From Pedobacter segetis (GTDB taxonomy: Bacteria > Bacteroidota > Bacteroidia > Sphingobacteriales > Sphingobacteriaceae), in NCBI RefSeq assembly GCF_016623585.1, contig NZ_JAEHFY010000016.1:1-64000 (forward strand): DNA of 64,000 nucleotides, written 5' to 3'. Every line of letters starts with the position of its first letter. Positions within the stretch are counted from its first letter, which is position 1. Position numbers and translations under genes: made by a program. The notes below the pieces were generated by a model. That model did not search any database, was not told where the DNA came from, and saw only the letters and a program-made list of their open reading frames with translations. Below are positions 28,200 to 37,283 of the stretch, piece by piece.

Positions 28200-28984
28200 A
28201 GGGTCAAAATTAAAACTTCATCAACATGAAAACACAAAAATTAAAATTTCAGAAATCAATCTTCTTTCTTCTTGTTTTAAGCTTTCTGTTCACCACAGGC
28301 ATGAAATGTAAAAAAGAAAACAATTTGGACCCGGATGGCTTGCCAAAAGCCACACAAACAGGCGCTAATGTATTTGCATGTAAAGTGAACGGGGAAAATT
28401 GGATTTCTTCGAAAAGTATCTATGATATTGGAGGAAGTATTAGACATGATACATTAGTAGTAAGCGGCTCTAATCCATCGGGAGAAACTTTTTTTGAGAC
28501 ATATATAATTAGGATTAACAAATTCAGTAACAAAAAAAATCAATACCAGCTTATCGATACAATTAATTATGCGGAGTATGCTACCAATAAAAATTGTTTT
28601 AAAATATCTCAAGGCTATGGTGTAGGTTCGGCTAAATCAACGGATGGCCAAATAATTTTCACAAAAGTCGATACCCAGAAGAAAATCTTATCCGGCACCT
28701 TCTGGTTTAATATCCCAACTGATTATTGCGACACGCTACACATTACCGATGGCCGCTTCGATATCAGATATTATTAATGTCAGAAAAACTAAAACTTCAT
28801 CAACATGAAAACACAAAAATTAAAATTTCAGAAATCAATCTTCTTTCTTCTTATTTTAAGCTTTCTGCTTACCACAGGTATGAAATGTAAAAAAGAAAAC
28901 AATTTGGACCCGGATGGCTTGCCAAAAGCCACACAAACAGGTGCTAATGTATTTGCATGTAAAGTGAACGGGGAAAATTGGATA
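28200..28984 (+). repeat. Tandem duplication of lipoprotein gene 5' ends and leader
   Basis: The segment from about 28208 to 28405 recurs at about 28787-28984 with only a few base changes, covering the sequence before the ATG (AAAACTTCATCAAC) and about 60 codons. The 3' flank (TGTCAGAAAAACTAAAAC) recurs once more at 29354-29371, in front of the next gene. This is a direct duplication with the flank carried along. Confidence 0.75.
28226..28777 (+). CDS. Small lipoprotein, first of a tandem pair
   Basis: A 183-residue lipoprotein with the lipobox-like TTGMKCKKEN. It contains ANVFACKVNGENWI, a motif seen in many small Bacteroidota lipoproteins of unknown function, and ends DGRFDIRYY. The first 60 residues are almost identical to those of the next gene, while the middle (residues 62-120) differs strongly and the end is similar again. 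That pattern suggests duplication followed by diversification of the exposed part. No catalytic motif is visible. Confidence 0.6.
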   Translation: MKTQKLKFQKSIFFLLVLSFLFTTGMKCKKENNLDPDGLPKATQTGANVFACKVNGENWISSKSIYDIGGSIRHDTLVVSGSNPSGETFFETYIIRINKFSNKKNQYQLIDTINYAEYATNKNCFKISQGYGVGSAKSTDGQIIFTKVDTQKKILSGTFWFNIPTDYCDTLHITDGRFDIRYY

Positions 28985-29353
28985 GCTGAAAATGACAGCT
29001 ATCACTTAAGTGCTGTTTTCAAACATGATACTTTAAATTTAAAGGGGGCACTAAAGTCAAAGTTTGAAGATTTTTATATTAAAATCTTTAATACCGAAAT
29101 AAAAGAAGGCGTTAAGTATCATCTTGATGATTCACAAAATTCTTATGCTTATTATTTAACAAATCAAAACTGCTTTAGTGACGTTTCTGGTTATGGTGTA
29201 GGCTCCGCTAAATCCTTAGATGGTCAGGTTATTTTCACTAAAGTTGACAACATAAAAAAAATCTTATCCGGCACCTTCTGGTTTAATATACCTACCGACA
29301 AATGTGGGGAATTGAAGATTACCAACGGTCGTTTCGATATCAGATATTATTAA
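28805..29353 (+). CDS. Small lipoprotein, second of a tandem pair
   Basis: A 182-residue paralogue of the preceding protein with the same leader, lipobox (TTGMKCKKEN) and ANVFACKVNGENWI block. The centre has diverged (YHLSAVFKHDTLNLKGALKS), while the C-terminal half again runs parallel (GYGVGSAKSLDGQVIFTKVD, ILSGTFWFNIPTDKC, RFDIRYY). It lies 27 bases after the first copy and 26 before the T9SS hydrolase gene. Surface location is expected; function unknown. Confidence 0.6.
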   Translation: MKTQKLKFQKSIFFLLILSFLLTTGMKCKKENNLDPDGLPKATQTGANVFACKVNGENWIAENDSYHLSAVFKHDTLNLKGALKSKFEDFYIKIFNTEIKEGVKYHLDDSQNSYAYYLTNQNCFSDVSGYGVGSAKSLDGQVIFTKVDNIKKILSGTFWFNIPTDKCGELKITNGRFDIRYY

Positions 29354-29379
29354 TGTCAGAAAAACTAAAACCTCACATC

Positions 29380-32300
29380 ATGAAAAAAATTTACTTATTG
29401 CTTGCAGGTCTATTGCTGTTTTCATCAACGCTGAGAGCGCAAGACACTACTTCCTATTATGGGAAAATGAATTACATCTATGCCCATATAGATAAAAACC
29501 AAATCAGCTCTGGCATCCTCCGCGATTATGGGATTGATTTTTTAAACCTCGATAATTTTGCAGGAACAACGCTTAACGACAGCAACTATGTCTCTCTGGA
29601 TGAGTGGCGCATGTTGTATGCCAGTTTATATAGTGCGCAAATAAATACGGCCAGTATGCTGTATCTGGACACTTTGAACAACTTATTAAAAAACAACAGC
29701 TACAGCAATCAGCCCATTGCATTTACAGCTTTGTATTACCAATACCAAAGCTTAAAAGACAATGCTTTAACCGCCAATTTGTTCACGGTAAGTAACGACC
29801 AATTGTATGATGTGCCGGGCCGCACCCAAAGCCCTTATCAGGATAATGACCTATTTGCGGTAGCTCCAATAAGGCAGGGGATGCTTACGGGTAATAACCA
29901 GCTTATTTTTAAGCCCGAACTTATTTTTGGCAATACCGGCAAAACCATCAGTGCCATTGCAGTAGATATTGACAGTAGCGGGAACTGGCAAAATGTGACT
30001 TTAAACAGCCCTTTTAATATAAGCTTCAGTACCGAGGGTTTTTATCCCATAGCCATCCGTTTCACTTTTACAGATAACAGCATAAAATATGCGCATACCA
30101 AAATAGCAGTTTATCCAAATCCCGAGGCCTTAGATACGCTTAATAGCGGTGGACTGCAAACCAATAGTTTTAGCCCATACAGAACCTTAAGCAATGAGGA
30201 TATAACTGCCGATAAAAGTTATCTGGGCGTGGCCGGGCAGGGAGATATTACGATACAATTGGCACTTAACAACAGCACCGGGCAAATACGAAAACCATTG
30301 ATTGTGGCAGAAGGTTTTGACCCGGATAATGGATATAGTTTTGATTCATATGTCAGAAGTATTACTGTAAATGATAATACAAATAGTCAAATTACCCTAA
30401 ACCAAGGCTTAGACGACATTAATGATTATGACCTGATATTTTTGAATTATAAAAATGGTGCAGATTACATACAACGCAATGCTTTTTTATTAGAAAAAGC
30501 CATAGCCATAGTAAACTCACGCAAAACAACTTATAATGGCGTAAGGCAAAGTAATGTAGTTATGGGTTTAAGTATGGGCGGTTTGGTAGCCCGCTATGCT
30601 TTAAGAGATATGGAAATCAATAATGTAGCCCATGAAACCCGGTTGTTCATCAGCCATGATACGCCTTATTGGGGGGCAAATGTTCCGGTGGGGGCGCAAA
30701 TTGCAGTCCAACATCTTTCTCCTTTTAAAATTGTTAATACAGATGGTAATTTTCCATACATTAAATGGGTAGATTTATTTCAGGGTACTGCTGAAAGTTT
30801 AGCAACCTTTAACACACCGGCCGCCAAGCAATTGTTGATTCAAAGATACCTGCTTAATCCAGCCAATTACACCTTAACGTCTGATAATACTGTACATGAC
30901 GCTTTTATGAACGAACTCAACACCATGGGATGGCCAGCAAACTGCAAAAACATAACCATCAGCAACGGAAGTTGTGATGGCACCCCTATTTACCCTAATA
31001 ACAGCAGGATATTTGAATTAATTGGAGGCAAATCAATAAAATACTTAGATAATCTTTGGCTTTCCGCAGCATTTACAATTGGTGCCCCATTTTCTCCTAT
31101 TGTTATATTTGGAGGAAATACCAATCCTTTAGCATTTTTGGTTCAATTACCCTTGGGGTTGTTATCCACTAAATCTTCGATAAATCTGGATTTTAGAATC
31201 AATTCTGTTCCTCAGAGCGGAACAGCCGAATTGTATAGAGGCGATATATACAGCAAAAGAAAAATCTTAGGTATAATTAACGTAAACACCTATTTCATAA
31301 AAACCCATATAAATTCTACTAGCGGTATGCTTCCTTTAGACAACGCCCCGGGAGGTGTTTATGATATTAACGAATTTGGGTTTGATGCAAACGTCATCCA
31401 GAATAGCTTGCCTGACTTTTTCAATGGCATTCAGGCCACAGTTTTACAACCACGCTTTTGCTTTGTGCCTACCGTAAGTTCTTTAGCTTTGAGTAATCCC
31501 CAGCAGAGCCTTTTTGCAAATATTTGCAATAATATAAATTGTATTAAGCCTTCTATAATTTCTGCTTCTTATGTACCCCAACAAAATCAGTTACACATTT
31601 CCTACACGCAAGAGAGTAGTAACTTTCTTTTAGAATGGCAAAATGCTAATTACAACTGTGCTCAAGTTTGTAGTTCTAACTTATCAATCCAGGGCTTTCC
31701 CCAAATCTGTAATGCTTCAGAAACCTACACCGTCCCAGGATTACCAGCTGGCGTAACCGTAAATTGGAGCATCAGTCCAACAAGCGGCGTGGCAAGTTTG
31801 AGTACTTCGGGCAATACCGCAACTCTAACAAAAACAGGAAACGGCACAGTTTCGTTAACTGCAAATATTGTTACTCCCTGTGCAACATTCAGTAAGTATA
31901 GAATAATTCAATCAGGCACAAGTAGCTTTGATCTGGGCTTTGCGTTATCGGGTGCAACAATAATCAACAATACCGATCCCTATTTTATTGACCTTAAAGC
32001 AAGTGGTGCTCTACAAATGACTTTTAACGCCCACAATATCTCGGTTCAGCTCCTGGCAATAGGTTCAATAGTTCCTCATGCCAGCGGAAACGCATTTACA
32101 TGGCTTTATCCAAATACTCCTTCTTATGATGGGGTAACGGTACGGGTGCAGTACAATTCCTTATCATGCGGTACACCAATTACTCGTTATTTCAGATTCT
32201 TTAATTCCAACTATGTTAACCGCTTTGCGATATATCCTAACCCAGCTGATACACAACTCACTATAGTAGATGGGCAGTTTGATGCTAAAGCATTAAAAGA

Positions 32301-32493
32301 AGAAAAACTGAGCACTTCCTCAAAAGAGATTTTTTTATACAACGAAAAAGGCGAAGTGCTCAAATCTGCTTTTATTAAAAATAATGAAGGAGAAGCAGTC
32401 CTGGATGTAAAAGATGTCCCTAATGGCACCTATTATCTCCATATAAAGAATGATAAAGACATTATTAAAAAGCAAGTTATCATCAAGCATTAA
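29380..32493 (+). CDS. T9SS-secreted alpha/beta hydrolase (lipase/esterase-like)
   Basis: A 1,037-residue protein starting at ATG 29380 with a leader ending TLRAQD. A hydrolase domain lies around residues 290-480: the nucleophile elbow is VVMGLSMGGLVARYA (G-x-S-x-G), preceded by IVAEGFDPDNGYSFDSY and followed by ISHDTPYWGANVP, as in PGAP1-like lipases. Residues 770-880 form an Ig-like/PKD-like stretch. The end (RFAIYPNPADTQLTIVDG to KKQVIIKH) is a full T9SS type A sorting domain. In this locus it might remove acetyl or other esters from the polymer, but that is a guess. It is followed by the GH36-like gene after four bases. Confidence 0.7.
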   Translation: MKKIYLLLAGLLLFSSTLRAQDTTSYYGKMNYIYAHIDKNQISSGILRDYGIDFLNLDNFAGTTLNDSNYVSLDEWRMLYASLYSAQINTASMLYLDTLNNLLKNNSYSNQPIAFTALYYQYQSLKDNALTANLFTVSNDQLYDVPGRTQSPYQDNDLFAVAPIRQGMLTGNNQLIFKPELIFGNTGKTISAIAVDIDSSGNWQNVTLNSPFNISFSTEGFYPIAIRFTFTDNSIKYAHTKIAVYPNPEALDTLNSGGLQTNSFSPYRTLSNEDITADKSYLGVAGQGDITIQLALNNSTGQIRKPLIVAEGFDPDNGYSFDSYVRSITVNDNTNSQITLNQGLDDINDYDLIFLNYKNGADYIQRNAFLLEKAIAIVNSRKTTYNGVRQSNVVMGLSMGGLVARYALRDMEINNVAHETRLFISHDTPYWGANVPVGAQIAVQHLSPFKIVNTDGNFPYIKWVDLFQGTAESLATFNTPAAKQLLIQRYLLNPANYTLTSDNTVHDAFMNELNTMGWPANCKNITISNGSCDGTPIYPNNSRIFELIGGKSIKYLDNLWLSAAFTIGAPFSPIVIFGGNTNPLAFLVQLPLGLLSTKSSINLDFRINSVPQSGTAELYRGDIYSKRKILGIINVNTYFIKTHINSTSGMLPLDNAPGGVYDINEFGFDANVIQNSLPDFFNGIQATVLQPRFCFVPTVSSLALSNPQQSLFANICNNINCIKPSIISASYVPQQNQLHISYTQESSNFLLEWQNANYNCAQVCSSNLSIQGFPQICNASETYTVPGLPAGVTVNWSISPTSGVASLSTSGNTATLTKTGNGTVSLTANIVTPCATFSKYRIIQSGTSSFDLGFALSGATIINNTDPYFIDLKASGALQMTFNAHNISVQLLAIGSIVPHASGNAFTWLYPNTPSYDGVTVRVQYNSLSCGTPITRYFRFFNSNYVNRFAIYPNPADTQLTIVDGQFDAKALKEEKLSTSSKEIFLYNEKGEVLKSAFIKNNEGEAVLDVKDVPNGTYYLHIKNDKDIIKKQVIIKH

Positions 32494-32497
32494 AACT

Positions 32498-34522
32498 ATG
32501 AAAAGAACAACCCTTTTATTTTCCATCATCTTCACTCTCCTAGCAAACCTAAATAGCTCCGCTCAAGTTTTTCTAGCGGGTAAAAACCCAGGAATTGCAA
32601 GTATTAATATCAAAAAAAGTGACAAGCTTATCCAATTAAAAAACAAAACTTTACAGGCAGATTTTACCATTATCAATGGAACCTTAGCTGCTCTGGATTT
32701 TAAAAATAAAGAGCAATCGTCCTCAAAAATTGATTTTAAAGATCAAGCCTTGTTCGAGTTTGTTTTAAAGGATAAGAGCAGAATAAAATCTACTACGTTT
32801 AAAGTACAAGGAGAGCCTATTATTAAAGATATTTCTGCAGATCCTGCTGCCCAAAAACTAGCTGATAGGTTTGCAGGAAAGAGCATCACTTTAAATTTAA
32901 TAGAAGAGAAAGCAAACATTAGCGTAAAATGGACGGTGAGTTTGCGTGATAATGCAAATTATATACGTCAGAATTTTAGCATCAACAGCCCAAATCCGGT
33001 AATGGCAAAAAGGGTAATATTGCTCAATTTACCCGCAAACCCAAATATTAAAGAAACAAGCAGGGTAGATGGTTCTCCACTGGCGGGGGAACAACTGTTT
33101 TTCGCTATCGAGCATCCGATGAGCCAGATAGATAGTGCCGCAAAAAACATTTCTTGTTTTTTACCAAGATTAGAAGCTTTAAACAACGGGGTTTTAGATG
33201 TTTCTGTAGCTTGGGGTGTTTACCCCAAAGACCAAGAACGCCGAGCTTATCTATATTATATAGAAAGAGAGAGGGCAGCACCTTATCATCAGCTGTTGCA
33301 CTACAATTCTTGGTACGATTTATCGTGGAGCGATAGAAAAATGGAAGAAGGTAGTTCTTTAGACCGCATCCAAACTTATGCAGATAGCTTAATTACCAAA
33401 AGAAATACGCCAATGGATGCTTTTCTTTTTGATGATGGCTGGGACGATAACCAAAGCTTATGGAAATTTAATAAGAATTTCCCTCAAGGGTTTGATAACT
33501 TGGCAAAGTTAGCTGCCAAATACAATGCACACCTGGGCGTGTGGATGTCGCCCTGGGGTGGTTATGACGAGGCAAAAGTGCAACGTTTAAAATACGGGAT
33601 GGCGCAAAACCCACCTTTTAAAACCAACGAAAACGGTTTCTCTTTAACCGGAAAAAGTTATTACGAAAGGTTTAAAGCCGTTACCAGCGAGTTTGTTACT
33701 AAAAACGGCATCAAGATTTTTAAGTTTGATGGGGTTGGTGCAGGCAACGGAGCAGATGGAGCGAGCTTAAAATATCAAGCTGATATTGAAGCTTTTGTAA
33801 AATTGATAGAATCATTAAGAAAGCTAGATCCTAAGCTATACATCAGCATGACGGTGGGCACTTGGCCTTCGCCTTATTGGTTAAAGATTGGTGACAACAT
33901 TTGGAGAGCCGGCGATGATACCGGATTGGATGGCGAAGGAACGGTTCGTCAAAAATTGATCAACTATCGTGATGCGCAAATCCATAAGAACATTGTGGTT
34001 AGGGCACCGCTATATCCTTTAAATGCGCTCATGAGCCATGGCATTTGTATCGCTAACAATGGCATACCGGGTACGGTAAAAAATAACGATAAAGAGATTG
34101 CAGATGAAATCTGGTCGTTTTTTGGTAGCGGCACCAGTTTACAAGAACTTTATGTTAACCCACATTTGTTAAACAGTAATAATTGGGATCAACTGGCAAA
34201 AGCAATTGCTTGGTCCAGAAAAAATGCTACTGTTTTGGCTGATGTACATTGGGTAGGTGGCAACCCTGCAAAACAAGAAGTTTATGGCTTTGCATCTTGG
34301 AACCCTCAAAAAGCTACTTTAAGTTTAAGAAACCCGTCAGATCAAACGCAAACCTTTAAGGTAAATGTTCGTGATGTTTTGCAGATACCCACAAAGTTTA
34401 AAAGCAATTACATTTTTAAAGATGCCAAAGAAAATGGCGATAAGGTAGCAAATGGCGAAGAATTTACCATAACACTTGCCCCATTTGAAGTAAAAGTAAT
34501 GGATGGATATTTAACTAAGTAA
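32498..34522 (+). CDS. GH36-like (clan GH-D) exo-glycosidase
   Basis: A 674-residue exported enzyme (start at ATG 32498, leader ending NSSAQ). The N-terminal 250 residues form a beta-sandwich. The barrel contains FLFDDGWDD, HLGVWMSPWGGY and the nucleophile segment IFKFDGVG (Asp411), with the likely acid/base in WRAGDDTG (Asp473/474). This is the layout of clan GH-D, which holds alpha-galactosidases and alpha-N-acetylgalactosaminidases. With GH109 and GH114 next to it, an alpha-galactosidase or alpha-GalNAc-ase acting on a mixed galactose/galactosamine polymer is the natural reading. Exact specificity cannot be decided here. Confidence 0.7.
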   Translation: MKRTTLLFSIIFTLLANLNSSAQVFLAGKNPGIASINIKKSDKLIQLKNKTLQADFTIINGTLAALDFKNKEQSSSKIDFKDQALFEFVLKDKSRIKSTTFKVQGEPIIKDISADPAAQKLADRFAGKSITLNLIEEKANISVKWTVSLRDNANYIRQNFSINSPNPVMAKRVILLNLPANPNIKETSRVDGSPLAGEQLFFAIEHPMSQIDSAAKNISCFLPRLEALNNGVLDVSVAWGVYPKDQERRAYLYYIERERAAPYHQLLHYNSWYDLSWSDRKMEEGSSLDRIQTYADSLITKRNTPMDAFLFDDGWDDNQSLWKFNKNFPQGFDNLAKLAAKYNAHLGVWMSPWGGYDEAKVQRLKYGMAQNPPFKTNENGFSLTGKSYYERFKAVTSEFVTKNGIKIFKFDGVGAGNGADGASLKYQADIEAFVKLIESLRKLDPKLYISMTVGTWPSPYWLKIGDNIWRAGDDTGLDGEGTVRQKLINYRDAQIHKNIVVRAPLYPLNALMSHGICIANNGIPGTVKNNDKEIADEIWSFFGSGTSLQELYVNPHLLNSNNWDQLAKAIAWSRKNATVLADVHWVGGNPAKQEVYGFASWNPQKATLSLRNPSDQTQTFKVNVRDVLQIPTKFKSNYIFKDAKENGDKVANGEEFTITLAPFEVKVMDGYLTK

Positions 34523-34637
34523 TCATTATCCCGTCTCATGCCGATGATAGGAGACATCTCATCAAAACAAGTATATCGCAACTGCAAATGAGATTCCTCT
34601 TACCTCGAAATGACGATAAACAAAAACTGAAATAAAA
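34523..34637. repeat. Interspersed repeat-like element between genes
   Basis: The 115-base gap has ends that pair imperfectly (CGTCTCATGCCGA on the left, TCGAAATGACG on the right) and internal GATAGGAGACATCTCATC and GAGATTCCTC pieces. Text of this kind is scattered through many Bacteroidota genomes as small inverted-repeat elements. Confirmation needs other copies in the genome. Confidence 0.4.
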
Positions 34638-35984
34638 ATGAGAAGAAGAGAATTTATAGGCACAGGACTAACTGCTGCTGCAATAAGCATGTTACCTACA
34701 GAAAATTTATTTGCATTGGTTAGCGAGAAAGTAAAAGTAGCCATTATAGGGGTAGGGCTAAGGGGGCAAAACCATTTAAACCTACTTTTAAAAAGAGACG
34801 ATGTTGATTTAGTGGCTATTTGTGATGTGGACGATCGTATGCTAGAAATGGCAAAAGCAGATATCAACAAAGCAGGTAAACCAATGCCCAGAATTTTTAA
34901 AGGTAGCAACCAAGCTTGGAAAGATATGTTGAATACCAAAGGTTTACAAGCGGTAATTATCGCCACACCTTGGGAATGGCATAAACCCATGATTATTGGT
35001 TCTTTAGAAGCCGGACTTAGGTATGTAGGTACAGAGGTAATATTGGGTATATCCCTTCAAGATCATTGGGATGTAGTTAAAGCAGCAGAGAAGTACAACG
35101 CAAATGTGATGATGCTAGAAAATGTTTGCTATCGCCGTGATGTAATGGCGGTTTTGAACATGACTAGGCAAAATGTTTTTGGTGAGCTTACACATTTACA
35201 AGGCGGCTATCAGCATGATTTGAGGGAAGTAAAGTTTAACGATGGCGTACATCCTTATGGGCATGGTGTAGAATTTGGGCCAAAAGCTTTTTCTGAAGCC
35301 CGTTGGCGTACCAACCATTCTGTACACCGCAATGGCGATCTATATCCTACACATGGTGTTGGTCCAATTGCACATTATATAAACATCAACAGAGGGAACA
35401 GATTCACAAAACTCAACTCATTTTCTACAAAGTCGCGTAGTTTACATAAGTACATTGTAGATCAGGCCGGCGAAGATCATCCTAATGCAAAAGTAAAATT
35501 TGCTTTGGGCGATATTGTGACCACTTCTATTGCCTGTGCCAATGGCGAAACCATTATTTTACAACATGATACCAATTCGCCTCGCCCTTATTCTTTGGGT
35601 TTTAGGGTGCAGGGTACAAACGGACTTTGGATGGATGTTAACAACAGTATTTATGTAGATGGCAAAAGCAGCCCTGATGCTTGGGATAGCGCAGATGAAT
35701 GGTTAACTAAATATGATCATCCTCTCTGGAAAAAATATGCCGAAGATGCCGAAGGTGCCGGCCACGGTGGGATGGATTTCTTTGTGGTACATGCTTTTAT
35801 TGAAGCTGCCAAACGAGGCGAAAAAACACCAATGGACGTTTATGATGCCGCAACATGGAGTGCCATTACGCCCTTAAGTGAACAATCGGTAGAGCTTGGC
35901 TTTGCCACTGTTGACTTCCCTGATTTTACAGGAGGCGCATGGATGAACCGCAAACCAATTTTTGCTTTAAATGATGATTATTGA
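34638..35984 (+). CDS. GH109 alpha-N-acetylgalactosaminidase
   Basis: A 448-residue NAD-dependent glycosidase of the Gfo/Idh/MocA fold, GH109, which cleaves terminal alpha-GalNAc. A Tat-type leader (MRRREFIGTGLTAAAISML) fits export of a folded, cofactor-loaded protein. The Rossmann start is VAIIGVGLRGQNH, followed by ICDVDDRM, TPWEWH and the family-typical YPTHGVGPIAHYININRGNR, then EDAEGAGHGGMDFF and WSAITPLSEQSV near the end. These match the Elizabethkingia blood-group A enzyme group well. It would remove N-acetylated GalN ends in the periplasm and needs the acetyl group, which connects it to the acetyltransferase of this locus. Confidence 0.88.
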   Translation: MRRREFIGTGLTAAAISMLPTENLFALVSEKVKVAIIGVGLRGQNHLNLLLKRDDVDLVAICDVDDRMLEMAKADINKAGKPMPRIFKGSNQAWKDMLNTKGLQAVIIATPWEWHKPMIIGSLEAGLRYVGTEVILGISLQDHWDVVKAAEKYNANVMMLENVCYRRDVMAVLNMTRQNVFGELTHLQGGYQHDLREVKFNDGVHPYGHGVEFGPKAFSEARWRTNHSVHRNGDLYPTHGVGPIAHYININRGNRFTKLNSFSTKSRSLHKYIVDQAGEDHPNAKVKFALGDIVTTSIACANGETIILQHDTNSPRPYSLGFRVQGTNGLWMDVNNSIYVDGKSSPDAWDSADEWLTKYDHPLWKKYAEDAEGAGHGGMDFFVVHAFIEAAKRGEKTPMDVYDAATWSAITPLSEQSVELGFATVDFPDFTGGAWMNRKPIFALNDDY

Positions 35985-35994
35985 TTGGAAAGAT

Positions 35995-36110
35995 AATTAG
36001 GGGCTTCCCCCGCAGAAAAAGCGGGGTCGGGCTTTTCACTGTACACCGTTTGCCTGCCTTGGGGCTGGCAATCCGGGGTGCCGTTACAATCCCTAATCCA
36101 AAACTCATCA
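35995..36110. repeat. GC-rich interspersed element with hairpins
   Basis: The gap after the GH109 gene is clearly richer in G+C than its surroundings. CCCCGC (36008-36013) and GCGGGG (36021-36026) form a hairpin, followed by GTCGGGCTTTTCACTGTACA and by TGCC...GGCA and CCGGGG pieces. The text resembles the repeated extragenic elements of Pedobacter-like genomes. Other copies would prove it. Confidence 0.45.
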
Positions 36111-36150
36111 TTGTTAAACAACAAATTTTAAAATAATAAAACCATAGGTT

Positions 36151-37149
36151 ATGAAAAATTATACCTTAATGCTCATCATATTTCTGCTTTCTGTTTCTTG
36201 TAAAAACGGAGATAGTGCCAAGCTAAACCTAATGAATAACCCACCACCGACAGGCAGAGATTTTAAACAAGATATGAGGGATTTTGTGATCGGTATCAGC
36301 AAATATGCTAAAGCAGAAAATAAAAATTTCGCAATTGTGCCTCAAAATGGGATAGAATTAGTTACAGCAAACGGAGACAGTCAAGCACCTCCGTCAACTA
36401 CTTATTTAGACGCAATTGACGCTAACGGCCAAGAAGATTTATTATATGGTTATGATAATGATGACCAAGCCACACCAACAGCAACGGTTACTTACCTCAA
36501 AAGTTTGTTAAATATTTCTAAAAATGCAGGTAAAAAAATCTTCGTGACAGATTATTGCTCCGCAGTTTCTAAAATGAGCAATTCTTATGCAAAAAACAAA
36601 GAAGCGGGCTATATCTCTTTCGCCGCAAACCAAAGGGACCTTAACAATATCCCAAGCTTTCCAAACCCAATTTATCAGGCAAACGGCAATAACATCAGTA
36701 ATATTAATGAAGCTCAAAACTTTTTATACCTCATCAATCCTGATAAGTTTAGCTCAAAATCACAATTTATAGATGCTGTAAAAGCTACCAATTACGATTT
36801 GATTATTATGGATCTGTTTTTTAACGATAAAGCGTTTACCTCAGCAGAAATTGCCCAATTAAAAACCAAAGCCAACGGCGGTAAAAGACTGGTAATTTCC
36901 TATATGTCCATCGGCGAAGCAGAAGATTACCGATACTATTGGAAAACTGACTGGAAAAAAAACAAGCCCCTTTGGCTTGATTCAGAAAACCCCAATTGGA
37001 AAGGAAATTATAAAGTACACTATTGGGAAAACGATTGGCAGAAAATTATTTATGGAAACAGCACTTCTTACCTACAAAAAATATTGGATGCCAATTTTGA
37101 CGGCGTTTATTTAGATATTATAGATGGGTTTGAATATTATGAACATTAA
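36151..37149 (+). CDS. GH114 endo-alpha-1,4-polygalactosaminidase-type lipoprotein
   Basis: A 332-residue lipoprotein (lipobox SVSCKNG). It shows the GH114/TM1410 barrel: FVIGISKYAKAENKNF, LLYGYDNDD, KIFVTDYC, YDLIIMDLFF, RLVISYMSIGEAEDYRYYW and, at the end, FDGVYLDIIDGFEYY. GH114 enzymes cut alpha-1,4-linked galactosamine polymers, fungal galactosaminogalactan being the known example. The full core is present with the acidic residues after strands. It is the strongest pointer to the substrate of this locus. It stands after a repeat element and before an operator, so it may be the last gene of the preceding transcript. Confidence 0.85.
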   Translation: MKNYTLMLIIFLLSVSCKNGDSAKLNLMNNPPPTGRDFKQDMRDFVIGISKYAKAENKNFAIVPQNGIELVTANGDSQAPPSTTYLDAIDANGQEDLLYGYDNDDQATPTATVTYLKSLLNISKNAGKKIFVTDYCSAVSKMSNSYAKNKEAGYISFAANQRDLNNIPSFPNPIYQANGNNISNINEAQNFLYLINPDKFSSKSQFIDAVKATNYDLIIMDLFFNDKAFTSAEIAQLKTKANGGKRLVISYMSIGEAEDYRYYWKTDWKKNKPLWLDSENPNWKGNYKVHYWENDWQKIIYGNSTSYLQKILDANFDGVYLDIIDGFEYYEH

Positions 37150-37221
37150 ACTAAGCCTTAATTTAATAAAATGTGATCAGCAAACATTTTACTGTTATTA
37201 TAGAATTATTTTCTAAATTAG

Positions 37222-37235
37222 TGTTTCCGAACACA
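37222..37235. promoter_or_regulatory. Operator copy before the CBM9-like/MFS pair
   Basis: TGTTTCCGAACACA has one change from TGTGTNCGAACACA and is followed by TTTAT. A TAAATTAG box (37214-37221), seven of eight to TAnnTTTG counting free positions, abuts it on the left, the same arrangement as at 7078-7097. The downstream gene begins 48 bases later. Confidence 0.6.
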
Positions 37236-37283
37236 TTTATTAAATTGAAAGAATAATTAGACCTTTTGCCCTAGAAATATTAA

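Noticed and set aside
28093-28311. 72-codon plus-strand frame before the tandem lipoproteins
   Set aside because: It runs through the leader of the real lipoprotein gene in another frame and has no family features.
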